This document shows, piece by piece, positions 35,946-46,715 of a stretch of 64,000 nucleotides of DNA. A model generated the notes under the pieces. The model saw only the letters and a list, made by a program, of their open reading frames with translations, ran no database searches and was not told the origin of the DNA. The stretch spans positions 23,278,758-23,342,757 of the forward strand of contig CM073323.1 of NCBI GenBank assembly GCA_037043015.1, read 5' to 3'. The DNA comes from Bryum argenteum. Lineage: Eukaryota > Streptophyta > Bryopsida > Bryales > Bryaceae. A program made the translations under genes and the position numbers. The number at the start of each line of letters is the position of its first letter. The stretch's first letter is position 1.

Positions 35946-38074
35946 AGAAGAGACACCTCTTTACATACTACTTAATTCGCAAAACAATCTACATAGCCAA
36001 CAACAACGACACTTGGAGAACACACCCAATAATACAAGAAACACAACAACACACACATGCAAGCATACCACCCCCCCCCACAGATGACACTAAAAAAGAT
36101 TGGCTAAACACACTAGCAGATTTAGCCAAAACCGCAAACAAAAAAGCAAGGGCCATAACCACAAAATACACCCGCCAATCCATCAAGAAGGCCATAACAA
36201 AATATAGACAACTTTATAACACTAGCCCCAAGAAAATAAACAACCGTGTCTTCAAAAACCTAGAAACCCCACCACTAGACTGCATCACCACTCGCAACAA
36301 TGAAATCCTGACTAGCCCAGACGACATAGCCCAAGAAATCTTCTTGCAGCAGTCCATCACCAACCGCCCAACCATCCCAACATGTTATTATCAACCAGAA
36401 CATCCCCAAAACTGCACATGTGCAGTCCGCCAATACCCGTGGCATGATTTAGATGGATTTATTCTTGAAAAGAGAGGTACCCTAGAAACTCCGCTACACA
36501 CATACTACAATCGGGAAACTTTTGACATTTGCTTAAAAAATCTCTCACAAAACAAAGCTCCTGGCCTAGATAAAATCCCTAACTCCATTCTCAAAAATAT
36601 GCCTGACTCATTCCACACCCTTCTACACCTCTTCTTCTCCCACTGCTATAAACAGAAACAAATACCTGCATCTTGGAAAACCAGCCTTACTATACTTCTC
36701 TACAAGAAAGGTGACCCCTCACTTCTCCCCAACCATAGACCCATTGCCCTCGCAAATACAATATACAAACTCTTTACTAGTACCCTTACATTTATTCTAT
36801 CAGCATACGGCGAACGCCACCAAATCCTTCATGACAGCCAAGAAGGCTTTCGAGCTGAAAGAAGTACCTCTAGGCAAATCCAACTTCTTACGGCCACACT
36901 TGAAGATGCCAGAATCACAAACCAAGACATTTATGTAATGTACATCGACTTCAAAAATGCATTTGGATCCTTAGACCATGCTAGACTACTGGCAATAATG
37001 GCTGACCTAGGCTACCCAATAGATGCTGTTGCACTAATTGGAAACATCTACTCACATTCCACCACCATATACACTGGAGAACACTTTGGAAAAACAAAAC
37101 CAATACCAATCCAACGGGGCACCATCCAAGGCGACACACTAAGCCCATATCTGTTTATCATATTCCTAGAACCCCTTCTGAGATGGCTACAACTAGGAAA
37201 CCATGGTTACAAATTTGGTACATCAAACAATAATTAACTCTGCTGCATATGCTGATGACCTAGTTGCTCTCACTGCTACCCTTCAAGCGCTACAAACACA
37301 AATGAATAAAATTGAAAAATTCAGTGACTGGACTGGACTCGAAGTAGGTACACCAAAATGCACAGTTACCGGCTGCCCAAACAAATCCAAACTCACACCC
37401 ACCGCCTTCAAAACCCTTCTACAAACACAAAACATCAATTACAAAAATGAACCATTACCAACACTACACCAAAATGAACCTACCCCTACCTCGGTATTCA
37501 AATGGTACCAACTCTCAAGTGGAAACTCCAAACACACATAACCACCAAAAAACTTACTGAACAATGTGAAAAACTCTCTAACTGCCCTGCCACAATGAAA
37601 CAAAAAATCAATATGGTGGATACAGTCATACGCGCAGGCGTTGCATATAGCTTCTATGCAGTACCCTACTCACTACCAATGATCAAAAAACTAGACAAGA
37701 AAATCACCAGCATCCAAAAAACAATATGTGGGCTACCTAAATGTACGGCAAATGTCATTGCACAATTACCACATGAAGACTTTGGCCTTGAAGCTTTCTC
37801 CCTTAAAAATGCTTACCTCAAATGCATTGGAGACCAACTTACAAATGCACTAAATAACAAAGGTAAACTTGGCCCAATCTACCAAGGTCTCATTCAACAC
37901 ATTCTAGCAAAATATGGTGGATCCCAAGAAATCCCCCGAATAAAATACAACGATTGCATACATTCCCCAATCACAAGAACAATCTTCCTACTTAAAGAAG
38001 CTGGTGGACTACACCTCAAATGCACACTTGACAACTTTCAACTCCAAGCCACCGAATTAGAAACGCGATGGTGA
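35946..38074 (+). pseudogene. LINE reverse transcriptase, frameshifted
   Basis: RT landmarks are KAPGLDKIPNSIL, LLYKKGDPSLLPNHRPIAL, EGFRAERST, YIDFKNAFGSLDH, QRGTIQGDTLSPYLF and SAAYADDLVAL. All catalytic Asp residues are present. The frame changes near 37225, just before AYADD, and again near 37515, and the thumb region (37502-38074) ends in a stop. The open frame extends upstream of 36344 to about 35960 through a Lys-rich linker. The element would need another copy's enzyme. Confidence 0.88.
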
Positions 38075-38194
38075 CCTGCATCAATTCTCCTACCCCACCT
38101 AAATCCCAAAGTCTCCCTCAAATTATTACATAAACTACTACTTCTCAAAATAACCAAAATAAGCCACCTCACACTCCCAAATGGAACCACCCTC

Positions 38195-41100
38195 ATGTCA
38201 CCTATAGATTTCAAAATATACTATAAAAATCCCAGTAAATTAGAACGCAGCGCTCTCAATCTTGCTCAACAATTATTTTGCCAAAAAATATGCACCCCCG
38301 AATGTTCACAACCGTGCAACTCACACTCACCATCCCATCTTCTATACAACGAATACATAACACATGACCACGAAATATCCCCACCTACTCCTCCACCTCC
38401 AACACATTTAACCTTCCCACCACCTACACCAACAATACCCCCGCCCAAACAAATCATCAATAACCCGATTGACTTCCCCATACACCACATATCCGCACAC
38501 AAAATAGACACCAAAAAAGACAAATACAAAATCATCCACTCCACAAACAAATACATGTGCCACTGGGAAATAAACAATCAACTCACATACCACACTTGGT
38601 TATCACCTAAAGAACTATTCCCACTCAACTATCCAACTGTCATACAAAACAACCTTAACCTTCTAACCGAATACTACACACAACAAAAACACACATTATA
38701 TAAACACATCATCAATACTAACTTCACAACACCACAATCAACAGACACCCGATTCATCCCACCTCCAACAAATATACCCCTTACGCAAATCTATTTACAA
38801 GACTGCAACCCTGACAAAGACATTCTCACAAACTCCCCTACAATACAAATCCTAAACGAAACAACACATTTATTCGATAAAAATGGCCACTTTCTCCTTA
38901 CCATCCCTACATCAAGACTCAAATGGCTATGGAAACAATACCACACATACCTTAACACTAACCACGGTCTAACCCCCCAAACCCAACCCTTTGAAACAGA
39001 AATCATCCTACTATATAAACGATACCACCACACTCTCTCAAAACGCAATCCCAAAACAACAGACCACCACACGCTCCCCACAACCATTATAGACACTCTC
39101 ATTACATCATTCTGCATAACACACACGTATTTCTCCTCCCCAGTAACATGCCCTTTACAAATCACCAAATTCTACTCCACATTCCCACGTGACAAGATAT
39201 TTGGCTCCAATGGCCCTGCCTTTCATTATAAATGGGAAGGAATTGGTTATGCCCATCCACACAACGACGAAATCACAAACAAAGTATTCACTGGGCTAGG
39301 TTAGCCGCACAACATAACCCCAATGCTATAACCATTGTGGTCATGCCAGACAAGCAATGGTTCCACAATCCAACCCCATACTCAACTGAGTTTCCAGATA
39401 CACACGTTTTAGCACACTTTGCCGCTGACACATTAACATACGAACAACCCACCGTCCCCACTGACCACAAAAAACCCCGCACCGAACCAAACACGATCCA
39501 AATCCTTTGCATCCACCACAAGCAACACCATCTCACCACCACGGCAGACACACATAATCTTACAACCACTCTTAGAAATCTATCTATCACCCAGTTCCAC
39601 CTTCAAGAAATTCCCCCCACACCTGAAAACACCAAAGTCAACAAAAACAAAAAATGGACCAAACTCCTATATCCCCCAACACATACACCCAACCTCTCAA
39701 GCACACCCCCACTCCCACAATACACCACACATCTTCCTATCAAATTCCCTCCAGAATACAGCTATTATACAGACGGATCCTTCATACCACCACAAGAAAC
39801 AGCAGCGGGCTATATGCTCCCAGAAACCGCCGGTTATGGCATTTATAACCCAACAAAACCAGAAATACAAATATCAAAAAGACTACCGGGCTTACAAACC
39901 ATCTTTAGGGCAGAACTTATGGCCATATACAAAACACTCAAAATCCTCACAACTAGGTACATAGACGAACCCGCATACATATTTACAGATTGCATAAACT
40001 GCTTGTACGTTTTACAAACACACCTAACACATCCTACTCTACAAAACAACCACCCCGATTTAAATACTCTCATCGCCATTACAAATATGTTAAAAATACG
40101 TACACAACCCACCATGTTCCACAAAGTAAGAGCTCATGTTAACATATCCGGAAATGAAAAAGCAGATAAGCTAGCAAAAGCAGGAAACGAAAAAAACTAT
40201 AAATTTGCCCGAAAAAACCACGAATTTGCACACATCACCCCTTTCTACTACCAAAAAGATATATGGCCTGGACCGCACCACAGACCAGATAAGGGACCAG
40301 TTAGAAACCTAGCTACATACCTTACCAAATACGACCGTGAAAACAACCTCACAATTCTAGCACAAAACTTTCCTAACATAAACAAATGGACCTCCAATCT
40401 CGATATACATGCAAAATCTTCAAATGCCTTCTGGAAAAACCCAAAAATTACAGACTCCCAAATAACTAGCATACTAAAATTCCGCACAGGACAATACATG
40501 GGTAACGCGCGAAAACAACTATTCTTTGGACATATACGATCCCCGAAAAAAACATATCCTATCTGCAACTCCACAGACGTAGACACATGGCTACACGTCT
40601 TACTTAAATGCCGACACCCAAACATCCACGCACTTAGAGTTACCAGGCACAATCAGGCAGTTAAAACCATTAAACAACTCATCATGTCCAACACCAAGTC
40701 TAGATGTTACACACTTATAAACGCCGGAAGGCACCTCAGCGCACCCCCAGACAACACGGTACCCAGTTGGCTCCTCCCTTGCACTTGCGACCCACGTAGA
40801 TGCCACTGCAATGCAAGATTTCGACCTGACTTACTTTGTGTAATCGACCTCCCACACCAAGGCACACCTCCACAACACCCCAACAACAACATTGCCATTC
40901 AATATATTGAATTCACATACTGTAACGACAGATTTCCATACGAAACCATCACAAATAAAACCAATAAATACCAACCATTACTCGACTCAATAGCTGCCCG
41001 TGGTTGGAAAGTCAACCCCCTCATAGTCATTACTTCAGGAGCTAGAGGCACTACTCACACACCATCAATGACCTCACTGGAAACTTCATTCAAACTAACC

Positions 41101-41229
41101 GTAAAACAAATCAAAAACGCATTCAAAACAATTAACATGATAGCCATACAACACGCAACATTAATCCTCCTATATAAACGCAAACTAGAAAACCACCAAA
41201 CCCTCCCCACCAATCTCGAACCACCATGA
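38195..41229 (+). pseudogene. LINE connection region, RNase H and C-terminal Cys/His segment
   Basis: Two overlapping frames (38195-39304 and 39232-41229) abut at a frameshift near 39290. The second holds RNase H at about 39760-40180, with YYTDGS, FRAELMAIY, FTDCINC and ISGNEKADKLAK giving the D-E-D-D set. A C-terminal motif resembling the LINE Cys/His knuckle follows (ICNSTDVDTWLHVLLKC, then HALRVTRHNQ). The RNase H would remove RNA from the hybrid. The first frame is Pro/Thr/His-rich linker without a known domain. Confidence 0.82.
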
Positions 41230-41239
41230 CAAACAAAAA

Positions 41240-41460
41240 AGGGGGCGTAGTGGTACAAACCACTGTTGTTACCAGCGCATTGTTTCAGTCTCAACTTCTC
41301 GGGTAGGGGCCGGGTGGTTGATTTATTTTTCCTGCCATATACTCTCAGACAGCCCCAAGCCATGCGAAGTGCTCAAACGAGCCCGACAAGGTTCGAACTC
41401 GGACCAGCACGATTACAAACGTCCTACACCTCAACCACCCTAGGACAGCACGGCTTGGTG
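41240..41460 (-). mobile_element. tRNA-derived SINE-like sequence in the LINE 3' region
   Basis: On the minus strand, an A-box-like TGGTTGAGGTG (about 41427-41437) is followed about 38 bp later by a good B box, AGTTCGAACCT (41389-41399). That is the spacing of an internal pol III promoter. The downstream body ends at a T-run (CCCCCTTTTTTG on minus), as in Au-type plant SINEs. No target duplication was found, so it could instead be part of the LINE 3' UTR that resembles a SINE. Confidence 0.45.
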
Positions 41461-41732
41461 ACCTTGAACCCATCCAAATTCCAATTAAAACATCCATTTG
41501 CCAGACACTCGCACCCTAAATAGTTCTATCTTGGTTACTTTATTTTAGTCTGGTCTCGGTTACTTTAGTCTGGTCTCTTTGTGTAGTCAGTTTCGTATGT
41601 GTAGTTTAGTGTCTATTCCCGTAAGGGGTGAGTAGTTTTGTTCTTTTACCACTTTGTCCTGTGGCCATTGAGGTAAAGACATTACGAACAGACGTTGTAT
41701 TCACGCCAATCTCTTATTGGAGATTGGAGTTC

Positions 41733-41750
41733 TTATATATATATATATAT
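41733..41750 (+). repeat. (AT)n run at the presumed LINE 3' end
   Basis: An alternating TA/AT stretch follows the 3' UTR-like sequence. Simple-repeat tails of this kind end several LINE clades. The mariner element starts 56 bp later. Confidence 0.6.
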
Positions 41751-41805
41751 AAAATACATGGCAAGATGACAACCCCTAATTTGTCAGAGATGAGGTCATA
41801 TACTA

Positions 41806-43003
41806 CACCCTCCGTCCCAAAGGTATTGTCCAATTCATGATTTTTTTGCGTCCCATTTATATTGTCTAGTTTCTATTAGGCAATGTTCAAACGCTCACAA
41901 TCCCTCACATGTGATGTTGTAGAGCGCCAATGGACAAGCAATGGTGTCTAGAAGAAGGTCTTGTCGAGCCAACTTGTACTTGCCTATGTATGGAAGTTTG
42001 TAATCGTTACAGTCGCCGCATTTCATGACTTAGATAAGGCAGTGTTGTAACGAAAGAAACACATTCTTCAGCTTGTGGTGGGCCATTGTATTGAAGAAAT
42101 CCACGACGGCTACTATAAGCTCATTGATATTGTTTTGCTTATGTTTATCAATCACCTTGAACTTCTCCATGTCGACGACGACCTTTTTGCGCCCTATCTT
42201 GTCTGCCATTCGCGATAATACGTCGGCGTACCCACTACCACTGGCTAGCGACTCCCTACCGCGAGTACATACACGATTGATCCACAAAGCTCTAAGTTGC
42301 TCAAGCCCACACTTTCAACAAATAATCATTAACCTAAATCGTACACCAAACATACTCCTCTCAAATATGCAATCAATCAACTCTCAAATCAACCACCATA
42401 AGAACAATACATAAAACTTATTGCAAAGCTCCCACTTAATCAAACTTACAAAATCAATCACAAGTAAACCTTACATGATCAATATAGAGCTCAAAGTTCC
42501 TCTTGAAAGCATTCTATTGACTACCGTTACGCATGAGTTGCCATCAATGAAATTGGTGTTTCAAACGAGGGAATAGACATTCTTAAAGCCTTGAGCTTCA
42601 CTTCTTGTGGCCCTTGAAATTGATGATGACAATGAGTTGGTGACGCTTGTTGGCAGTTGTTCCGCACCAATGTTGATGACGGTGAGATTACAAGTTGATT
42701 CACCGCGTCATCAAAGTCATTCTAGCCTTCATAGATGTGCGACAGTGAGTTGCTTCATCGCTTCACCAAAGTTAATCATCGGGAGGAAGCTTCACCGATG
42801 CTTTCTCTAAAATCGACAAATAATGGTAATGGTTTGGCACCAAAAGTCAAACTTGCAGAACGGTGACAGAGTTCAAAATTACAGGAAGGGAAGGACGCTT
42901 CAAGGATTTGCATATTTACACCACAAAATAATGAAAACAATTTATTTGAGCTTAATATTGCTGATTAAACAAAAGTTGGACAATATCTTTGGGACAAAGG
43001 GAG
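41806..43003 (-). mobile_element. Mariner/Stowaway-type element, internally deleted
   Basis: A 1198-bp element is flanked by TA on both sides. The left end is CACCCTCCGTCCCAAAGG; the right end, complemented, is CTCCCTTTGTCCCAAAGA. ...CCCTCCGTCCCAAA is the classic plant Tc1/mariner (Stowaway/MLE) end. A transposase fragment lies inside on the minus strand. Confidence 0.82.
42030..42287 (-). pseudogene. Mariner-like transposase fragment (N- and C-terminal parts fused)
   Basis: The 85-codon frame joins an N-terminal helix-turn-helix-linker part (INRVCTRGRESLASG, then KIGRKKVVVDMEKF) directly to a C-terminal part (FNTMAHHKLKNVFLSLQHCL). In plant mariner transposases these lie some 250 residues apart, with the catalytic DD39D triad between. 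The triad is absent, so the product cannot be a transposase. Confidence 0.72.
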
Positions 43004-43126
43004 TATTAAAGTAAATGTCACCGTATATTTGAATTAAGTAGTGAAGTTCAACATGCAATTAATATGGTCTTTGATCCCACACTACCCATACCATTTGACG
43101 CACAATCTTTGGTTACTAGAGAGATA

Positions 43127-44029
43127 TGTAGTCGGTTTTATATTCTACTACAAAGAATAACCTATGGGTAGGGTTTGAACACTAGGAGGTAAATTACTCT
43201 CAATCGGAATTTTCTACTCAACCCAAGGAAACCCAATTGCAAGGTTTTGAATATAAATCATTCTTAAACTCATACCAATAGATAAAGGTGATAGGACCAC
43301 TTATCACAATGGAGTCGATTGTAAGTCTTTAAGTTCTTTCTCCAGGAGGATTTGCTTTATTTTCCAATTTTCTTTTCTCCAATTGTCATGCTTCCAATGA
43401 CTTCCCCAATCAGTAATGGCTGCAAGCCAAATAGCCCAGATTGGTCTGGTTATAATGATGTCAGGCTCTCTCAATTGAATCTCGTTCCTCTGATCCCTAG
43501 CGCTGTCTTATCAGCTTTCTCCTTTCTCAATCAGCATACTTCTTTCTTAATTGCCATCACTTTCAGAATACTCCTTACCTCTCAATTTTCTCACTATCTG
43601 GATTTCCAATTACCATTCCTCACATGCGCTTTATTCTCACAGATTTTCAATGAATCACTCATGCACACATACACCATCAAATCTCATACCGATTGTAACA
43701 TAAAACTCCACACACACACAGATTGCAAAACAAATTTAATTATTTTTATCTATTAATCACAAGAAAAGCATACAATTGTTTTACTTCCGGCGATTGGAAG
43801 GAGTTCCTCTCTCTCAGGCTAACTAATCATCAGCATCGGTTTCCTGCCTTATATCTTTACTCCTATTGACAGTTACAAATTGTATTCTCCATCGGTTTAT
43901 ATCCCGAATAGCTATCAATCGGTAATTTAGAGTCACTATCAGTTCATTTAGTAACCCAATTGGCTAACTACTGAAATTTACAGAAACAAACACCAATCGG
44001 TCAGAACTAAGCAAAATACATGGACTACA
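43127..44029 (-). repeat. 3' LTR (left), 903 bp
   Basis: It starts and ends with TGTAGTC/GACTACA. It lacks about 198 bp present in the other LTR near 54216-54415, where TTTCTC occurs at both deletion edges. It keeps the single, uninterrupted TTAA that the nested transposon used in the other LTR. Confidence 0.95.
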
Positions 44030-44031
44030 TA

Positions 44032-44041
44032 GCCCCCTTCT
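44032..44041 (-). promoter_or_regulatory. Polypurine tract of the Gypsy element
   Basis: On the minus strand AGAAGGGGGC lies two bases before the 3' LTR, the standard place for plus-strand DNA priming. Confidence 0.8.
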
Positions 44042-44065
44042 CAATTGTTTGCGTCCCCGCAAACA

Positions 44066-44482
44066 TCAATTCATGGTCTTGCTTGCAATCGATGTCGTAT
44101 CCTTGATCGTTGCTGTCCTGGCACTCTTTGATGATACTCCATATGGAATCGGAAAGTAATTGCAACCCAGCTGCCACTGCAACGGCATTTGGTACACCAA
44201 TCGAGTCGCTCCTTTCTTCATGGCCTCCTTATTGGCTTCGTCACATTCATTTGATAGAATTCTCCAATGCACTCGCTCTTTCTTCAAACTGCCGTCCCTG
44301 TCTTGATTAAGAAATGACTCCATTACTGGTCGCTGATTGGCTCCTTTGTCACCAATCAGGTTGTAGTGTGCACCTTGCAGAAAGTGCATCATAAACATTA
44401 ACTCCAATAAGCGCATCTTCTTGCAACAATTGTAGTTCAATCGAGCATACAGCTCGCCATCCTGCAGCATCCTGCCTCCCAA
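44066..44482 (-). pseudogene. Frameshifted continuation of the extra Gypsy ORF
   Basis: This open frame overlaps the end of the 444-codon ORF (44437-45771) and carries on for 138 codons with similar charged, Met/Gln-rich composition. The most economical reading is one longer protein split by a frameshift near 44450. No domain is recognised. Confidence 0.45.
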
Positions 44483-45771
44483 TCGGTAATCTCTGCCTTC
44501 AATCGTTGGTTCTCCTGCTCTAAGGCTTGTATCCGATCGGTGAAATTTGCCAAATGCAGATCCTGGTTATGCTTCTCAATACACAATTGGACATGGCTTG
44601 CGTGTAGCTTGGCGTGAACCTCCTTTTGCACCAGCAACTCCGCCTTCGAGGTTTCCAACTGGACAGTCAGCTCCACTAATTGGTTATTGAATGCTTCGGC
44701 CTGTATATCCTCACCGATCGGGCTTGGTTCTGCTCCTCCCAATTGGGCTGCCTTGATTTCCAACAATTGGTATCGATCTTGAAGTTCTTTGTACTGGACT
44801 CCCATTTGCTGATAGTCTTTGAAAATGGTTGGATGACCAGCTAGCATCTCCAATTGTTTCGCCTCATTCGCCACCTTCCGATAGTAATCAGGTCCCTGTA
44901 ATTGTGTTGGTGCAGGTGCCGATTGGGTCGCTTCTTCGATTGGCTCCGGCTTTACTGCTACTAAAATCGGGTCAGCTGCAACGAGAATTTTTGTGATGTA
45001 AAACCCACCGTTAAAGGTTCTGTCTGAATCAATTGGGTTGATCTTGACTTCGACCATTGATTGGTGCAAATTCCGCGCCATCAACTTCGCCCAATTAATC
45101 ACAACTCCGTACTTGAATGCTGCTACTGTTGCCACAATCGCCTCCCTTCTCACGAATGCTAAATTTGTATCCAAAAACAACCATCTCTGCACAAATTCTA
45201 CACTCTCCCACCAATTGGTCTTCAGCTGCAATTTCGGAACCCTAATTGGCAATTCGTCCTGCGATGCCCTCCCTAATACTCCGATTGTTGGCAAGAAGCA
45301 GTCGCCAATTGGGTACTCCTCTTCCCTCAAGCTTGCGCACGAACTCCCCGAATTGGGTAGCTTCAAAGCCTTGCTCACCACCTCTGCCATCAGTTCCAAT
45401 TGTTTACCGCGCACTGTCGTCATTCGCACCGCTGATTGGTAGTTGTCCACGAACTCTGCTATCTCCTCCTTACGAATTGTAACAGCAACCATGCAATTCT
45501 TAAGAAATCCCAACAACTTGCTCGAATGCAAGCTCTTGAGTACCTCTGCATCGTTCAAAAATGTCGATTGTTCACTCACTGCTGGCCATGGCGCTGTTTT
45601 GATGAGAGCTCGCCCCACTCCTATCGCTTCCGGTTCCTCTGCTGCATGTGCGACACCCTCGAGCTTTGGTTTCTTCATCAATCGGAGGAACTCCGCAAGA
45701 TCATCTTCCTTCGCTGGTATCTCCTTCACAAACATGATTTCATCATCTGATTCGTCCTCCAATTGTGCCAT
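44437..45771 (-). CDS. Extra sense ORF between integrase and 3' LTR, coiled-coil, function unknown
   Basis: A 444-residue frame starts from ATG at 45771. The N-terminus is acidic (MAQLEDESDDEIMFVKE). The middle has a folded-looking part (NWWESVEFVQRWLFL, VINWAKLMARNL, GGFYITKIL). The last 130 residues are strongly heptad-like (LVELTVQLETSKAELLVQKE, then IQALEQENQRLKAEI), a clear coiled coil. No transmembrane segment or signal peptide stands out, so it is not a typical env-like glycoprotein. Some plant Athila/Tat elements carry additional ORFs here. The middle part loosely recalls the putative plant transposon domain, but this is inference. This frame stayed open while gag and pol decayed. Confidence 0.65.
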   Translation of the reverse strand: MAQLEDESDDEIMFVKEIPAKEDDLAEFLRLMKKPKLEGVAHAAEEPEAIGVGRALIKTAPWPAVSEQSTFLNDAEVLKSLHSSKLLGFLKNCMVAVTIRKEEIAEFVDNYQSAVRMTTVRGKQLELMAEVVSKALKLPNSGSSCASLREEEYPIGDCFLPTIGVLGRASQDELPIRVPKLQLKTNWWESVEFVQRWLFLDTNLAFVRREAIVATVAAFKYGVVINWAKLMARNLHQSMVEVKINPIDSDRTFNGGFYITKILVAADPILVAVKPEPIEEATQSAPAPTQLQGPDYYRKVANEAKQLEMLAGHPTIFKDYQQMGVQYKELQDRYQLLEIKAAQLGGAEPSPIGEDIQAEAFNNQLVELTVQLETSKAELLVQKEVHAKLHASHVQLCIEKHNQDLHLANFTDRIQALEQENQRLKAEITDWEAGCCRMASCMLD

Positions 45772-46139
45772 TGTCGCTGCTACGCTTCACTCCCTGATTT
45801 CCTCCTTACTCCAATCGGTTCTTCCACATACACTGCTCGAACCCTGCATTGTCTCTCCAATTGCTCGCTATCAATCAATACCTGCAAAAATCTCCAATTG
45901 GGCTGCCTTGCACTTGCCTTCTCTCCGATCAGTGAAATGAGCATCCAATTGCGTCGTCTTCCATTGTCCCGCCATGATTTGCATTTTCAAAAGAAAGAAT
46001 CGTCTTTTCCAATCAGTCACTTCATTTGATTTTCTTGATTGCCTTTCCTTCTCATGATTACTTCCGCCAGTATCTAATCGGTCACTCTCATTATTTTTAT
46101 CTTTATTTTCTTTTTACTGTTTCAAACGCTCATTATTTT

Positions 46140-46500
46140 ATATTTATTATCATGTTGTATTTATTATGCCTTATACGAATTACTATTATCATCATGTTTC
46201 ATATTTTATATGTTTTATTTTTATTTTTCTTCATCCCCACCTATCTCCCTCTTTGCCAATAATTCATTTTTTCCAATATCACTCCACTCATTTTCTCTCA
46301 CTCTCTTGACTGGGAATAAGAATTAATTAAAATAATTAATGTATTGTTTATCATGTTTTTCTTATTTATCATGTTTCTTTTTTTTTAATTTTAATTTTTA
46401 TCATGTTTTTCTTTCTTTCTTTTTTTTTATTTTTTATCATGTTTTTAAATTTATTATTATTATTATTATGTGTTTTTTTTTTTAAATTTGCAAAACAACT
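46140..46500 (-). repeat. T-rich low-complexity spacer with repeated ATCATGTTT words
   Basis: The word (T)ATCATGTTT(T) recurs about six times in runs of T/A between integrase and the extra ORF. On the sense (minus) strand this is A-rich with repeated AAACATGAT. It sits where a promoter or splice acceptor for the downstream ORF would be. Confidence 0.7.
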
Positions 46501-46715
46501 TCTTTCAATTGGCAATTATTTTAGACTTCCTCCTCTCCATCCTTAAAGCCGACCTCGGCTGCATTATGATACAGTCTTAACCGATAGCCATTAATACGAG
46601 TAGGAATAAGTTTACCTTCAAAATCTTGCAATTGGGCTGAACCATTAGGATTCATATTTTTAATAATATAGGGACCTAGCCAATGGATTCTAAGTTTCCC
46701 AGGGAATTTCAGAAA

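Larger units (their letters stand above)
27820..41764 (+). mobile_element. Giant APE-type LINE with RNase H and 2A-like motifs (degenerate)
   Basis: In order on the plus strand there are a 668-residue ORF1, a repeat-rich reading frame ending in 2A-like motifs, an AP-endonuclease-type domain (its N-terminal half present twice), reverse transcriptase with an intact AYADD, RNase H with its acidic residues, and a C-terminal Cys/His segment. That is the order of RNase-H-bearing APE-class non-LTR elements. The 3' end runs into (AT)n at 41733-41750. The 5' boundary is a guess: a 7-bp GATGACA at 27813-27819 recurs at 41765-41771 and could be the target duplication, but 7 bp is weak. The pol part has at least six frameshifts, so this copy is not autonomous. 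At about 14 kb it is much longer than usual plant L1 or RTE elements. ORF1 could belong to a separate element. Confidence 0.8.

Noticed and set aside
38266-39168. Long minus-strand frames opposite the LINE linker and RNase H
   Set aside because: They are complements of G-poor coding DNA, where stops on the other strand are rare; they have no domains.
41389-41437. Functional tRNA gene on the minus strand
   Set aside because: A and B boxes are present, but the acceptor and anticodon stems do not pair convincingly; a SINE head fits better.
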